Assembly (NCBI GenBank): GCA_034927345.1
Contig: JAYFQE010000009.1
Span: 62,001-126,000 of the forward strand
DNA from: JAYFQE01 sp034927345
GTDB lineage: Bacteria > Bacillota > Clostridia > Saccharofermentanales > UBA5734
Length of the DNA: 64,000 bases
Direction of reading: 5' to 3'
The position numbers and the translations under genes were made by a program. This document shows positions 25,640-34,385 of this stretch, piece after piece; the first letter of the stretch is position 1, and every line of letters starts with the position of its first letter. The notes beneath the pieces were generated by a model, which was not told the DNA's origin, searched no databases, and worked only from the letters and a program-made list of their open reading frames with translations.

Positions 25640-26529
25640 TGACCGGTTTGATATTTAATGTAAAAAGATTCGCTGTACATGACGGCCCCGGTATCCGGAC
25701 GACACTGTTTCTTAAGGGATGTCCGCTAAAATGCAAATGGTGTCATAATCCGGAGGGGTTATCCCCTTGTCCTCAGCTGGCATATTATTCAAATCGATGC
25801 GTTCAATGCGGGGAATGTGCGCGTATATGTCGATCAGGCGCGCATATTATGACGATCAAAGGGCATGCTTTTGATTTTGATAAATGTGTCGCATGCGGCA
25901 ATTGCGAATTAGTGTGCCTTGGTGAAACTTTGAAGTTTTTCGGCAGACAAATCAGTGTTAACGATGCGCTTGATTTAGTTTTAGAAGACAGAGAATTTTA
26001 CATAGAGTCAGGTGGTGTCACTCTTTCGGGGGGTGAACCGCTCTTGCAGATAGAATTTTGCAGCGAACTGCTTGCAGCCTTAAAAAGCAAGGGGATACAT
26101 ACAGCAGTCGATACTTGCGGTGAGCTACCATGGATAAATTTTAAACAAATTATGCCGTATACCGACTTGTTTCTATATGACATCAAGCATAGTAACGCAA
26201 AGAAACATCAGGAAGGGACAGGAGTAAGCAACGAGCGTATACTTGAAAACCTTTATCGACTTTCGGAGTCTGATGCCGCGATCGAAATTAGAATGCCACT
26301 AATCCCTGGATTTAACGATGATGCTGATAATCTTAATAAAACCGGTGAAATTATAAGCGGATTAAGAGGGATATCGGCAGTAAAGATTTTGCCATACCAT
26401 TTTTATGCTCAAACCAAATACTCTGCTTTAGGCCTTAATAGAATTCTGCCCAATGATCCAGTTCCTAGTGAAGCAAAATTAATGGCGACAGAGATTATAG
26501 AAAAGTTTGGATTGAAGGTCAGTTACTGA
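25636..26529 (+). CDS. Radical SAM activase of the glycyl radical enzyme
   Basis: 297 aa; ATG 25636 overlaps the stop of the preceding gene by 4 nt. The radical SAM triad is in FLKGCPLKCKWCHNPEG (C-x3-C-x2-C). Two extra 4Fe-4S ferredoxin motifs follow, CVQCGECARIC and CVACGNCELVC, the form with an inserted cluster domain typical of non-PFL activases. The SAM-binding GGE motif is in TLSGGEPLLQ. It would abstract hydrogen from the glycine of the upstream enzyme using S-adenosylmethionine. Confidence 0.92.
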   Translation: MMTGLIFNVKRFAVHDGPGIRTTLFLKGCPLKCKWCHNPEGLSPCPQLAYYSNRCVQCGECARICRSGAHIMTIKGHAFDFDKCVACGNCELVCLGETLKFFGRQISVNDALDLVLEDREFYIESGGVTLSGGEPLLQIEFCSELLAALKSKGIHTAVDTCGELPWINFKQIMPYTDLFLYDIKHSNAKKHQEGTGVSNERILENLYRLSESDAAIEIRMPLIPGFNDDADNLNKTGEIISGLRGISAVKILPYHFYAQTKYSALGLNRILPNDPVPSEAKLMATEIIEKFGLKVSY

Positions 26530-26740
26530 TAAATGAGATTCGGAAAAACGGATGAATAAGTTATAATACTCTTATGATCTTTCCGGTTTGCATCCGGATA
26601 TTGGGATGGTGAGTCGGGTGGAGCAAACAAGTTGTCGGCCGCTTATAATTGTTACTGTTCTCAAAGAAGCAACGGAAACCAGTGGCGTAGTATGGCTGCA
26701 AGGACTCAAACGGTGCGGCAAGACAGCGTGAGGAAAGCGA

Positions 26741-27307
26741 ATGCAGATGGGCGATTCGATGCATGTCTGTCATAAATGGATTCAGCAAATCGTCGACCTT
26801 CAGCATGATGATGGCTCGTGGGGGTGTTTCCACTCGCTCAGCCAGCCGACCAAAGAGCAGCCCATGACAACCGAGCAAGCGCTCAGGCGTCTTCACATCC
26901 TTGGCTTAACCAAGGATGACGAGCCGATTGCCCGTGCGCTGGCGTATATGGAACATAACCTAAAACAACCGTACCCCACGGTTTTTCACGAGAAAAAGCA
27001 CGACTCAAAGACATACGGCGATTTGATGCTTGCGGCATGGATACGCCTTTTCGACCCTGACAATGAAACCGCGCTGATCATCGCAGCAATGGAGGTATTG
27101 TCTGCCTACCCGCTTGCGCCGCAAAAACTGGGATTTGTTGTAGAATGGTTAAAAAGTCAGCAAGATGAAAACGGGCAATGGGATATGGGTTCTGTTGTCA
27201 GAGACGGCATTCATTTCCCTCTATCTGAGTCTTGGCGAAAAGCTGATGATAGAAAGCGAGATTGTACAGCGAGAATCGGTATACTGCTGCGGAAATTGGA
27301 GGCCTAA
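26741..27307 (+). CDS. Alpha/alpha-toroid (squalene-cyclase-like) repeat protein, apparently internally deleted
   Basis: 188 aa; GAGGAAAG lies 3-4 nt before ATG 26741. Two QW-like repeats of the terpene-cyclase/prenyltransferase toroid fold are visible: LQHDDGSWGCF (residues 20-30) and SQQDENGQWDMG (residues about 143-154). Relatives I recall are about 280-290 aa; here the sequence seems to jump after FDPDNETALIIA (near residue 112) to a segment just before the last repeats, which suggests loss of about 100 codons in frame. No catalytic motif of a cyclase is seen. It is a cytoplasmic protein of unknown role. The same fold forms the C-terminal half of the fusion at 34386-35807. Confidence 0.6.
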   Translation: MQMGDSMHVCHKWIQQIVDLQHDDGSWGCFHSLSQPTKEQPMTTEQALRRLHILGLTKDDEPIARALAYMEHNLKQPYPTVFHEKKHDSKTYGDLMLAAWIRLFDPDNETALIIAAMEVLSAYPLAPQKLGFVVEWLKSQQDENGQWDMGSVVRDGIHFPLSESWRKADDRKRDCTARIGILLRKLEA

Positions 27308-27340
27308 TAGGCTATATTTGAAAGGCATGGGGAGGTTATC

Positions 27341-28114
27341 ATGACTAGAGAGATTATTATTGGCGATCTTTCCATCGATTGCGTCAATCCTCAGAGGACA
27401 CGCGACTTTTATATCGCTCTCACCGGCTGCGAAAAACGGGAGGCTTACGGGTGCCCCGCCCTGATCAGCGATAACGGTTTATTGATATTATTTATGGGTT
27501 GTGATTTTGAATATATCCCTCCTGTCTGGCCGGAAGAGGACGGTAAGCAGCAAAAGCAAATGCACCTTGATTTTACGGTAGACGACGTGCCGTCCGCCGT
27601 GGAAGAAGCGGTCAGGTTTGGCGCGACTAAAGCTGTTTCGCAATATGGCGGGGAACATTGTGTTACGATGCTCGACCCGGAAGGGCATCCGTTTTGCCTG
27701 TGCAAACGGCAAAGTAAATCTGAATTCGAAATATGGTTTGAGCAGAGGGGATATTCTATGATTCCGAATCCCTCTATTAATATAGATTGCCCTGACACGA
27801 AAAAATTGCGCGAGTTTTACGCCGCGTTAACCGGGTGGGCTCAGGATTTTCACTGGACAGCGTTAGTTGCCGAAAACGGGATGGTTGTTCACTTTATGCA
27901 ATGTGACTTCGACTATAGTCCGCCTGTTTGGCCTGAAGAACCCGGCAAGCAGCAGAAGCAGATGCACTTCAATTTTCAGGTTGATGATCTGTCCGCCGCT
28001 GTCGGGAAAGCGATCAATCTCGGCGCGACCAGAGCGATCTGCCAATATGGCGGGGAAGACTTCGTCACGATGCTGGATCCGGTCGGACATCCGTTTTGCT
28101 TATGCAGAAAATGA
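27341..28114 (+). CDS. Tandem VOC (glyoxalase/bleomycin-resistance-like) domain protein
   Basis: 257 aa; GGGGAGG lies 5-6 nt before ATG 27341. Two VOC modules of about 125 aa each (residues 1-125 and 135-257) are close copies: both contain PPVWPEE, GKQQKQMH and TMLDPxGHPFCLC. The repeat is also plain at the DNA level, so the duplication is recent. VOC modules fold in pairs to make one metal-binding or ligand-binding cavity, so this protein is self-sufficient. Substrate unknown; resistance or detoxification roles are common in the family. Confidence 0.8.
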   Translation: MTREIIIGDLSIDCVNPQRTRDFYIALTGCEKREAYGCPALISDNGLLILFMGCDFEYIPPVWPEEDGKQQKQMHLDFTVDDVPSAVEEAVRFGATKAVSQYGGEHCVTMLDPEGHPFCLCKRQSKSEFEIWFEQRGYSMIPNPSINIDCPDTKKLREFYAALTGWAQDFHWTALVAENGMVVHFMQCDFDYSPPVWPEEPGKQQKQMHFNFQVDDLSAAVGKAINLGATRAICQYGGEDFVTMLDPVGHPFCLCRK

Positions 28115-28124
28115 GGGAGAAAAT

Positions 28125-29330
28125 ATGAATTTTGAAAAAATCAATGAAACAATGAATAGTTATCTCGACAATCAAGAAATCGCTTGTGCCGCGCTCATCG
28201 TAAGAAAAGACGAAAAAGTAGTTTACATGAACAAGTGGGGATTTGCAGATGCAAAACAAAAAAAGGCGGTGGAATACGATTCAATTTTCCGCATGATGTC
28301 GATGACAAAACCCATTATAGCAGTAGGTATCATGCAATTAGCGGAGCAGGGAAAATTATCCATTAACGACCCTATAACGAAGTTTATTCCGGCATTTTCC
28401 CAAATCCGTGTTTCCAAGGACATACGCTTTTTGAACAACCCTAGATTAACATTGGATGATGTTTCTAATATGGCAGCGACATTTAATCCTGAGGAACTTG
28501 CTGTCGAGCTGCCCGAAAGAGATATCACATTACGCGATATTTTATCCCATTCTTCAGGGTTAGGACAGGGACCGGCCAGTATGCTCTATATGATGAAAAA
28601 GCAAAACTCCAGTAAAAATTTGGCAGAACATGCAGACTACTTTGCCCATTCTGTTCTTGATTTTCAGCCCGGAAAGGGAACCGGTTATTCAGCTGCCGTA
28701 GGTTTTGATATCTTAACCCGGGTGATTGAAGTTGTTTCAAATATGCCGGCGGCAGAATATTTAAAAAAGATGATTTTTGAACCTTTGGATATGCAGGACA
28801 GTTGCTTTATTTTGAATGATGAGCAGCAATCAAGGTTAGTTTCGATATGGAAACGAGAAAACAGTATTCTTGTCGATGTTACAGAAGCCTGTGATAATGC
28901 GGCGAATTCATTTAAAGCTCATGTTGAATATATTTCGGGAAGTGGCGGCTTGTTCTCCACGATTCTTGATTATGAGCATTTTGCCCGGATGCTCTGTGAT
29001 AAGGGTCTGTATAACGGCAGGCGTTTTTTAAAGCCGGAAACTGTGGAAGCAATGCATACGGAAGCTTCTGTACAGCATATGGAATTTGCGCCGGGACAGA
29101 AATGGGGAATAGGGATGAGAATAGTCGATGATCCCCAAAAGAGCGGCAGTTTTGTAAAAGCGGGGACTTATGGCTGGAGCGGCGCCTATGGAACTCATTT
29201 CTTTATCAGCCCTTCGGATAATCTTGAGTGTGTTCTTGTCGTGAATCGAATCGATTTGAATGGCGCGGGATCATATATCAGCATGAAGATTGAGGAACTG
29301 GTTTTCGATGTTGACAACCTTTGTTGTTAG
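28125..29330 (+). CDS. Class C beta-lactamase-like serine hydrolase
   Basis: 401 aa from ATG 28125, chosen for GAGGGAG 5-6 nt upstream; the frame is open further 5' but overlaps the VOC gene. The nucleophile motif S-x-x-K is SMTK near residue 59 (FRMMSMTKPI), and the second motif Y-S-A is in GTGYSAAVG. No signal peptide is present, so it is likely cytoplasmic and more probably an esterase or D-aminopeptidase-like enzyme than an antibiotic-degrading beta-lactamase. It starts 10 nt after the VOC gene and is probably in its operon. Confidence 0.85.
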   Translation: MNFEKINETMNSYLDNQEIACAALIVRKDEKVVYMNKWGFADAKQKKAVEYDSIFRMMSMTKPIIAVGIMQLAEQGKLSINDPITKFIPAFSQIRVSKDIRFLNNPRLTLDDVSNMAATFNPEELAVELPERDITLRDILSHSSGLGQGPASMLYMMKKQNSSKNLAEHADYFAHSVLDFQPGKGTGYSAAVGFDILTRVIEVVSNMPAAEYLKKMIFEPLDMQDSCFILNDEQQSRLVSIWKRENSILVDVTEACDNAANSFKAHVEYISGSGGLFSTILDYEHFARMLCDKGLYNGRRFLKPETVEAMHTEASVQHMEFAPGQKWGIGMRIVDDPQKSGSFVKAGTYGWSGAYGTHFFISPSDNLECVLVVNRIDLNGAGSYISMKIEELVFDVDNLCC

Positions 29331-29381
29331 TGATCAATATAGATGATATGATCTGCTTGATTATACCCGGTGGGAAGCTAA

Positions 29382-31322
29382 ATGAGGCGATTTGCAGTGA
29401 ATACATTAAAAACATTACATGTCATGCCGCTACTGCCCGGTTATGAGGCTGAGCTTGCCGCAGATGCGGAAAATCTGGTGAAATCCGGCGTCTGCACCGA
29501 TATTGCCTGCATCATGACCCTGGTTCCGGAAGGTAATCCGCCGGTCAATAAAGCAGAGATTTTAGGCAGCCACTTTTTGGCCTTCCGCAAAGCCTATAAA
29601 GGCGATATCTCCCGGCTTGGCATTCTGGTGCAGGCAACGATCGGGCATGGTTACGTGCCGGACGAACCTTCGGACTATCAGAAGATTGTGCGTCCGGACG
29701 GCAGCCCGATTTACCAAATGTGCCCTCTGGATCCGGCATTCCAGGATTATATCCGCGAGATGATCAGCTACCTGGCCTCGCTGCGGCCGGCCTTTATCAT
29801 GATTGATGACGATTATCGCTTGTTGACTGGCCGCAATGGCTGTTTCTGTCCGCTTCATCTTGCCGAAACAGGCCGCCGTCTGGGCAGGAGCCTGACCCGA
29901 GAAAGCCTGATCGATCTTTTACGGCAAGATTCCGGGATTGCCCACCTTTATGATGATGTTCTTTTGGATTCACTAATGCGCCTGGCCGGGATCATCCGCG
30001 AGGCGATGGACGAGACAGATCCTGCTATGCCCGGCAGCTTCTGCACCTGTTACGGCGATGTCCGGCATGCCGGACCGATTGCCGGCAAGTTGGCCGGCAG
30101 AGGCAATCCCCGGGTTGTCCGCATCAACAACGCCCGCTATTTGAGCCCGGAGATGCGCACCTTCCCGGTCCGGATGTACCATGGCGCGGCTCAGATTGCC
30201 AGTCTTGATGCCGATATCACCATTCTGGCCGAGACGGATACTTGTCCGCAAAACCGCTACAGCACAGCCGCTGCTTTGATGCATGCCCATTATACCGGCT
30301 CGATCCTTGAGGGGTGTCATGGCGCCAAGCACTGGATCACGAGAACACGGACCTACCAGCCGGCCAGCGGGGCTGCCTATCGCGCCATCTTCAGCAAATA
30401 CCATGGGTTTTATGAGACTCTCTTCAAAGCTGTGCAGGAAAGCAAACCCGACGGGTATGTCGCGGCAGCCTTGCCGTCGGTTTCCTTTTTCAACGCGGCG
30501 CCGGATTTCGGCGACCGATGCGGTTCAGAAAAGACCTGGGGCGCTCTGCTCGGTGTACTCGGCTTGCCGTGCAACTATGCCCGGATGCCCGATCTCCCGG
30601 TTATGCTAACCGGCGAGGATGTCGATTTGTTCACCGATGCGGATTTGCGGCAGCTGATGAGGAATGGCCTGCTGCTGGAAGGTCGGGCTGCGGAAAAACT
30701 TTGCCGGCGCGGTTTTGCCGCCGATATTGGGGTTATGGCCGAAGCTTTCCGGGGACCGCGCGTATCGGCCGAACGCTGGGGGCAACGGATGTTGGGTCCT
30801 GATACGACCTACACGATTTTACATCCTCTGGAACCGGAAACACGGGCGCCGGCTATCCTGCTGCACCGCAAATCAGGCGTCAGCGAGACTTTTACCGAAA
30901 TCGGACCGGCCGCCACCTTGTTCAGGAACGCCGACGGCGGCCGGGTAGCCGTGCTCGCAGCCAGCTTTGGACTAAATAACGCGCTTTCGTCTTTTGGTTT
31001 TTATGAAGAAGATCGAAAACAGGAATTACTGGAGCTGCTCGCTTATATTTGTGATCGGCCGATTGCTTTTTATTATCCTGGCGACGCCGAGATTTATCTG
31101 AAAATGCGCCGCTTTGAGGATGGCCGTTATCTGCTCGCTTTTACCAATCTTGGCTTTGACCCGCTTGACATTCTGCCTGTCGCAACGCCCTATTCCGTGA
31201 TCATGGCCGAGATGATCGCGCCGAACGGCGCCTGGGTAAAAGTCGCCATGGCAGACGGATGTCTGCAGACGCCGCTCCTGCCGGCTGAGCCCAAGATTTT
31301 CCGTCTGACTGTGGCAAAATGA
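29382..31322 (+). CDS. Large GH-like (beta-galactosidase-type TIM barrel) protein
   Basis: 646 aa from ATG 29382 with GGGAAG 4 nt upstream. No signal peptide, so cytoplasmic. The N-terminal half looks like a glycoside-hydrolase-type barrel: FIMIDDDYRLLT at about residues 138-149 followed by GCFCPLH resembles GH42-like or related families in which a conserved D-D-D is followed by a Cys cluster. The last ~150 residues look beta-rich. I cannot name a characterised family. Its GC-rich coding style differs from the AT-richer genes before it. A perfect terminator hairpin lies 136 bp downstream. Confidence 0.6.
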   Translation: MRRFAVNTLKTLHVMPLLPGYEAELAADAENLVKSGVCTDIACIMTLVPEGNPPVNKAEILGSHFLAFRKAYKGDISRLGILVQATIGHGYVPDEPSDYQKIVRPDGSPIYQMCPLDPAFQDYIREMISYLASLRPAFIMIDDDYRLLTGRNGCFCPLHLAETGRRLGRSLTRESLIDLLRQDSGIAHLYDDVLLDSLMRLAGIIREAMDETDPAMPGSFCTCYGDVRHAGPIAGKLAGRGNPRVVRINNARYLSPEMRTFPVRMYHGAAQIASLDADITILAETDTCPQNRYSTAAALMHAHYTGSILEGCHGAKHWITRTRTYQPASGAAYRAIFSKYHGFYETLFKAVQESKPDGYVAAALPSVSFFNAAPDFGDRCGSEKTWGALLGVLGLPCNYARMPDLPVMLTGEDVDLFTDADLRQLMRNGLLLEGRAAEKLCRRGFAADIGVMAEAFRGPRVSAERWGQRMLGPDTTYTILHPLEPETRAPAILLHRKSGVSETFTEIGPAATLFRNADGGRVAVLAASFGLNNALSSFGFYEEDRKQELLELLAYICDRPIAFYYPGDAEIYLKMRRFEDGRYLLAFTNLGFDPLDILPVATPYSVIMAEMIAPNGAWVKVAMADGCLQTPLLPAEPKIFRLTVAK

Positions 31323-31457
31323 CGGGCGGAGGCCATTTTGTGTCGTAAATGTAACTGTTGTCGCTGCCGATCATCTCCATCGGTATGGTGTATTTTTGAT
31401 ATAAGACCATCTGCAGGCCATAAGAGGCCATCCCAAAGCATGAAAGCCCCTGAAATG

Positions 31458-31496
31458 AAAGGACTCCAGCATTGTATCAATAATGGAGTCCTTTTG
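31458..31496 (+). terminator. Bidirectional intrinsic terminator at left island boundary
   Basis: Perfect 11-bp arms AAAGGACTCCA (31458-31468) and TGGAGTCCTTT (31484-31494) flanked by A and T runs. It abuts the left partial copy of the tRNA-Thr 3' end. Confidence 0.85.
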
Positions 31497-31534
31497 TGGA
31501 ACCTTTAATCGGAATCGAACTTAACTTCATCCTT
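31497..31534 (-). repeat. Left partial copy of tRNA-Thr 3' end (putative att site)
   Basis: The stretch matches the 3' part of the tRNA-Thr gene at 41083-41125, sharing CCTTTAATCGGAATCGAAC without gaps and TCATCCTT after a 2-nt gap. It is even closer to the right copy at 40791-40832 (same length, few substitutions). It marks the left end of the putative integrated island. Confidence 0.75.
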
Positions 31535-31675
31535 TAAATTTTGTTTTCCGGCAATGCTTGCTATTGATTCTTGATATTTTCTTAACAGAGAAGCATCTAT
31601 ACTAAAGTATGAAAAGTACCGTGATTGAAGGGCCTTCGACAATCGACGGCTGGTATTGAAAGAGGATATATTATA

Positions 31676-31852
31676 TGGCAATTGCAAGGATTATTGCCAT
31701 TTAATGCTGAAGCGCGACATGGCGTTAAATGGGATCATGCTTTCAACACAGCCGCTAGCTTTGTTTCCAACACGAACTGGCAAGCTTACGCTGGCGAGTC
31801 AACATTGACTTATGATTGTAACAACGTTCCTTTTGTAGCAAATCAGCTAAAG
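31676..31852 (+). pseudogene. kdpA: Remnant of kdpA (potassium-transporting ATPase subunit A)
   Basis: About 55 codons in one plus-strand frame read GLLPFNAEARHGVKWDHAF followed by NTAASFVSNTNWQAYAGEST and LTY. This is the unmistakable KdpA segment around the first potassium selectivity loop (N-T-A-x-S-F-x-x-N-T-N-W-Q-x-Y-x-G-E). A full KdpA has about 560 residues; nothing before or after matches, and the frame runs into the end of the next, opposite gene. It is a fragment left by deletion, not a working gene. No kdpB, kdpC or kdpDE is in the window. Confidence 0.8.
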
Positions 31853-32745
31853 TTAATGGACATGACAATGATTCCAACTAATGCGCTGACCAGGTTAGCA
31901 ACAATGGCATAACCAACACGACGCCTTTTTCTATGTTGTTTAAGCAGGAAGGTAAAGGCCAGTGATTCGATAAGGATGATGATCAATTCGACCGGGATAA
32001 ACAGCAGATAGGTAACGAAAATACCTTCTGTTATTGCTGCCGTTCCCAAGACCGCCGTCATCAGAACCTGAGTAGTCAGGTTGACAAGAAGAAAGGGCCA
32101 GAAATTCAGCCGCAGTGAAAATCTGAATAATAAAAGCAGCAACCCCTCAATGATTAATGTTGGCAGCAGTGTTGACAGGATTTGCAGCAAGTAAGCGATG
32201 ACCAGCGAGCGTTGGCTGATTGCACCAGTTGCATAGTCATATGTTAAAGTCATATTGAAAGTCTGACGCCGCAGCACTTGCGAAACAATCACCTGATTAT
32301 CCGGCGTTACGATGATGATCTTGAACATATCCGGCGTTCCGAAATAGCCGAAGTCGTGAACACAATCCGTACCTTGCCGTTTACCGACAAGATCACCCCA
32401 GAGCGGCATTTGTGTTCCATGAGCCAGTGCCGGAAACCAACCGTCCTGGTTATACTGCTCCAGCAATCCAAGCTTGACTGCATCTAATTGGCTGCGTTCG
32501 TTTCTCAAATTATCATAGTCCCGGTCTTCATTGATCAGCAGATCAAGGTAATATGTTTCAACGGGCGCGTTTTTGACGATAATCGTGATTGTCGGTTTTG
32601 GTCCTGTGTCAGCCGACACTGCCGCAGGCAACGATATAATTAAACTCAGGATGACAACGATGATAATCCAACAAGGACGAAAAAATGAGTTGTAAACAGA
32701 AGAAAACGCTTTGTCTTGAGATTTACATAAGCTAATATTCATCAT
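31843..32745 (-). CDS. Membrane protein with exported N-terminal domain
   Basis: 300 aa from ATG 32745 (GGGG 4 nt upstream); a TTG start at 32799 is possible. A hydrophobic segment near residues 25-45 acts as signal or anchor, followed by about 120 residues predicted outside (PTITIIVKNAPVETYYLDLL; GTDCVHDFGYFGTP) and then five or six membrane segments in the last ~120 residues. I recall similar unnamed membrane proteins in Clostridia but no function. It overlaps the kdpA remnant on the other strand by about 10 bp. Confidence 0.7.
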   Translation of the reverse strand: MMNISLCKSQDKAFSSVYNSFFRPCWIIIVVILSLIISLPAAVSADTGPKPTITIIVKNAPVETYYLDLLINEDRDYDNLRNERSQLDAVKLGLLEQYNQDGWFPALAHGTQMPLWGDLVGKRQGTDCVHDFGYFGTPDMFKIIIVTPDNQVIVSQVLRRQTFNMTLTYDYATGAISQRSLVIAYLLQILSTLLPTLIIEGLLLLLFRFSLRLNFWPFLLVNLTTQVLMTAVLGTAAITEGIFVTYLLFIPVELIIILIESLAFTFLLKQHRKRRRVGYAIVANLVSALVGIIVMSINFS

Positions 32746-32932
32746 ATGCCCCGCATTCTGTATCTCTAGTTGGTTACCGGTTGATGAGGAGTTTATCAAC
32801 TTACCCAGGATTGTCGTGATTAATAAATAACCTTAGTTCAGCTCGCCGGAGTGGAATAGGTTTGTTATTAAAGATCACATTGACGGCATCCTTGCCCGGC
32901 AGTCCTTCCTAATCGGGTTGTTTTGCAAAAAA

Positions 32933-34087
32933 TCAGTAGTCCCTGTATCTTAGGATTTCTAAACCGCTGCCTGTATATTTAAATTCAACGTAGTAGTATG
33001 TACTGTCATCTGGTGAAAAATAGAGTCGGGAAAATAAGGTGTTTTTTTCTGATATTGTTGTGTATCTTAATTTTTTTGTTCCTTTAAACCCGCCAACTTC
33101 CTGGTAATAATCATTTCCGCCAACATACTTCAACACACTGACTACAAGTTTCCCATAGTCCTCGCCAACAGCCAGAAGGATCTCCATTTGCCCGTCCCCG
33201 TCCAGATCCTTACATAACACAGAAATTCCTATCCAGGAATCTCTCAAGAAACCACTGTTATCATTGTTATAACGTTGCATCCCGCTCTCCAGTATAATTG
33301 CGCGCATTTCATGAAAATCTTCCGAAACAAGGTTATACAGATTGATCCGGTTATCTTTTGTAATTAGATACACGCTCATATTCTGGAATTCATTATCATA
33401 ATTCAATGCGGGATCTGCTTCGATGGATATGGTTTCGTCTTCTCCATTCCCGTCAAGATCGACATCAAAAGTTGTGATTGGACTTACCGCGTGCAGATAC
33501 CATTCGGCCAGGTAACGCATTCCTTCTACATTTTCCGTTCGAATCATCCCTTTGTCCGACCACGGATTCACGAAGTTTCCTGTGCCGGGCAAGCTGCCTT
33601 TGATCATATCAACATCGATATATTCGACATCGATGCTGGGTGTGTCCGTATTGCTGCTGGTGGATGTAGTCGGCCTGGCGGGTGTTGACGTAAGCGTTGG
33701 TGTTGGTGTAGCGGTTGTTGGTGTAATGGTTTTGGCGCTTGTGTCATGCGATGTTTCGCCATCCTGATGATCATCTCCCTGCCAGCCGGCCAGCTTAGCA
33801 GTTGTAAAAGCTGTAATGACAATGATCAATAGAACCGTCAGGGCGCCGATCCAGAATCTGTACTTCTTTTTCATTCCAGACATGGGAACCGTTTGGTCAT
33901 ATAAAGCCACATTGGCGGTATTCTTGTTCGGTATTCTGATTCCGCAAACAGGGCAGAAATTAACATTTGGCGGCAGCGGCGACCGACATTGCGGACAAAG
34001 ATCAGACGGAGAGGTGAGCTTGATACCGCAGTTGGCACAAAAAACACTGCCGGTAACATTTTCGCTATCGCAGTTGAAACACCTCAT
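32933..34087 (-). CDS. Zinc-ribbon membrane protein with extracellular FG-GAP-like domain
   Basis: 384 aa; GAGGTGAAACT lies before ATG 34087. Residues 1-50 hold two double-Cys zinc ribbons (CFNCDSEN...CANCG and CPQCRSPL...CPVCG). One membrane segment is at about residues 78-98, then a Thr/Ser/Pro linker, then an outside domain of about 220 aa with calcium-type D-x-D-x-D-G loops (VDLDGNGEDE and DLDGDGQMEI). The ribbons would be cytoplasmic. Such zinc-ribbon-anchored proteins are common in Firmicutes and their role is mostly unknown. Confidence 0.75.
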   Translation of the reverse strand: MRCFNCDSENVTGSVFCANCGIKLTSPSDLCPQCRSPLPPNVNFCPVCGIRIPNKNTANVALYDQTVPMSGMKKKYRFWIGALTVLLIIVITAFTTAKLAGWQGDDHQDGETSHDTSAKTITPTTATPTPTLTSTPARPTTSTSSNTDTPSIDVEYIDVDMIKGSLPGTGNFVNPWSDKGMIRTENVEGMRYLAEWYLHAVSPITTFDVDLDGNGEDETISIEADPALNYDNEFQNMSVYLITKDNRINLYNLVSEDFHEMRAIILESGMQRYNNDNSGFLRDSWIGISVLCKDLDGDGQMEILLAVGEDYGKLVVSVLKYVGGNDYYQEVGGFKGTKKLRYTTISEKNTLFSRLYFSPDDSTYYYVEFKYTGSGLEILRYRDY

Positions 34088-34220
34088 AGTTTCACCTCGT
34101 CAGAAACTCTATTTATTTGTCAGTGAATAAACATCGGATAATATATTTATATTCTTTCTATATGCTAAAGTCAAGCCCGGAAAGTTGGCGTAAATTTACT
34201 TTACGTTGTATCTGCACGAT

Positions 34221-34375
34221 ATGAATGATTGATGTATTCGGGCTCGTTTAGTAAATGAGTAGCTTCAATGCGGTCACACCGACTTCCTCAAACAGAAATT
34301 TAATCACAGTAGCGAAGGCTTCACTTGTTTAATCCTTGTACCATCATGCTTTGTCAATGCGGTAGGCAACGATTC
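34221..34375 (-). pseudogene. Broken GNAT (RimJ/RimL-type) acetyltransferase fragment
   Basis: Read on the minus strand from about 34373: IVAYRIDKA, stop, WYKD, stop, then TSEAFATVIKFLFEEVGV in the same frame, then a frame change to RIEATHLLNEPEYIN. The pieces match in order the C-terminal half of RimJ-like GNAT enzymes (acetyl-CoA-binding region, then F-L-F-E-E-x-G-x-x-R-I-E-A). Two in-frame stops and one frameshift show that it is dead. It lies directly downstream of the AAC(6')-toroid fusion gene. Confidence 0.7.
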
Positions 34376-34385
34376 CTTGGTGTCG

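Noticed and set aside
28125..29330. Secreted beta-lactamase giving resistance
   Set aside because: S-x-x-K is present, but there is no signal peptide and the neighbours do not suggest antibiotic resistance.
31201..31480. Minus-strand frames downstream of the GH-like gene
   Set aside because: They are mostly antisense to the GH-like gene, and the remaining part matches nothing I know.
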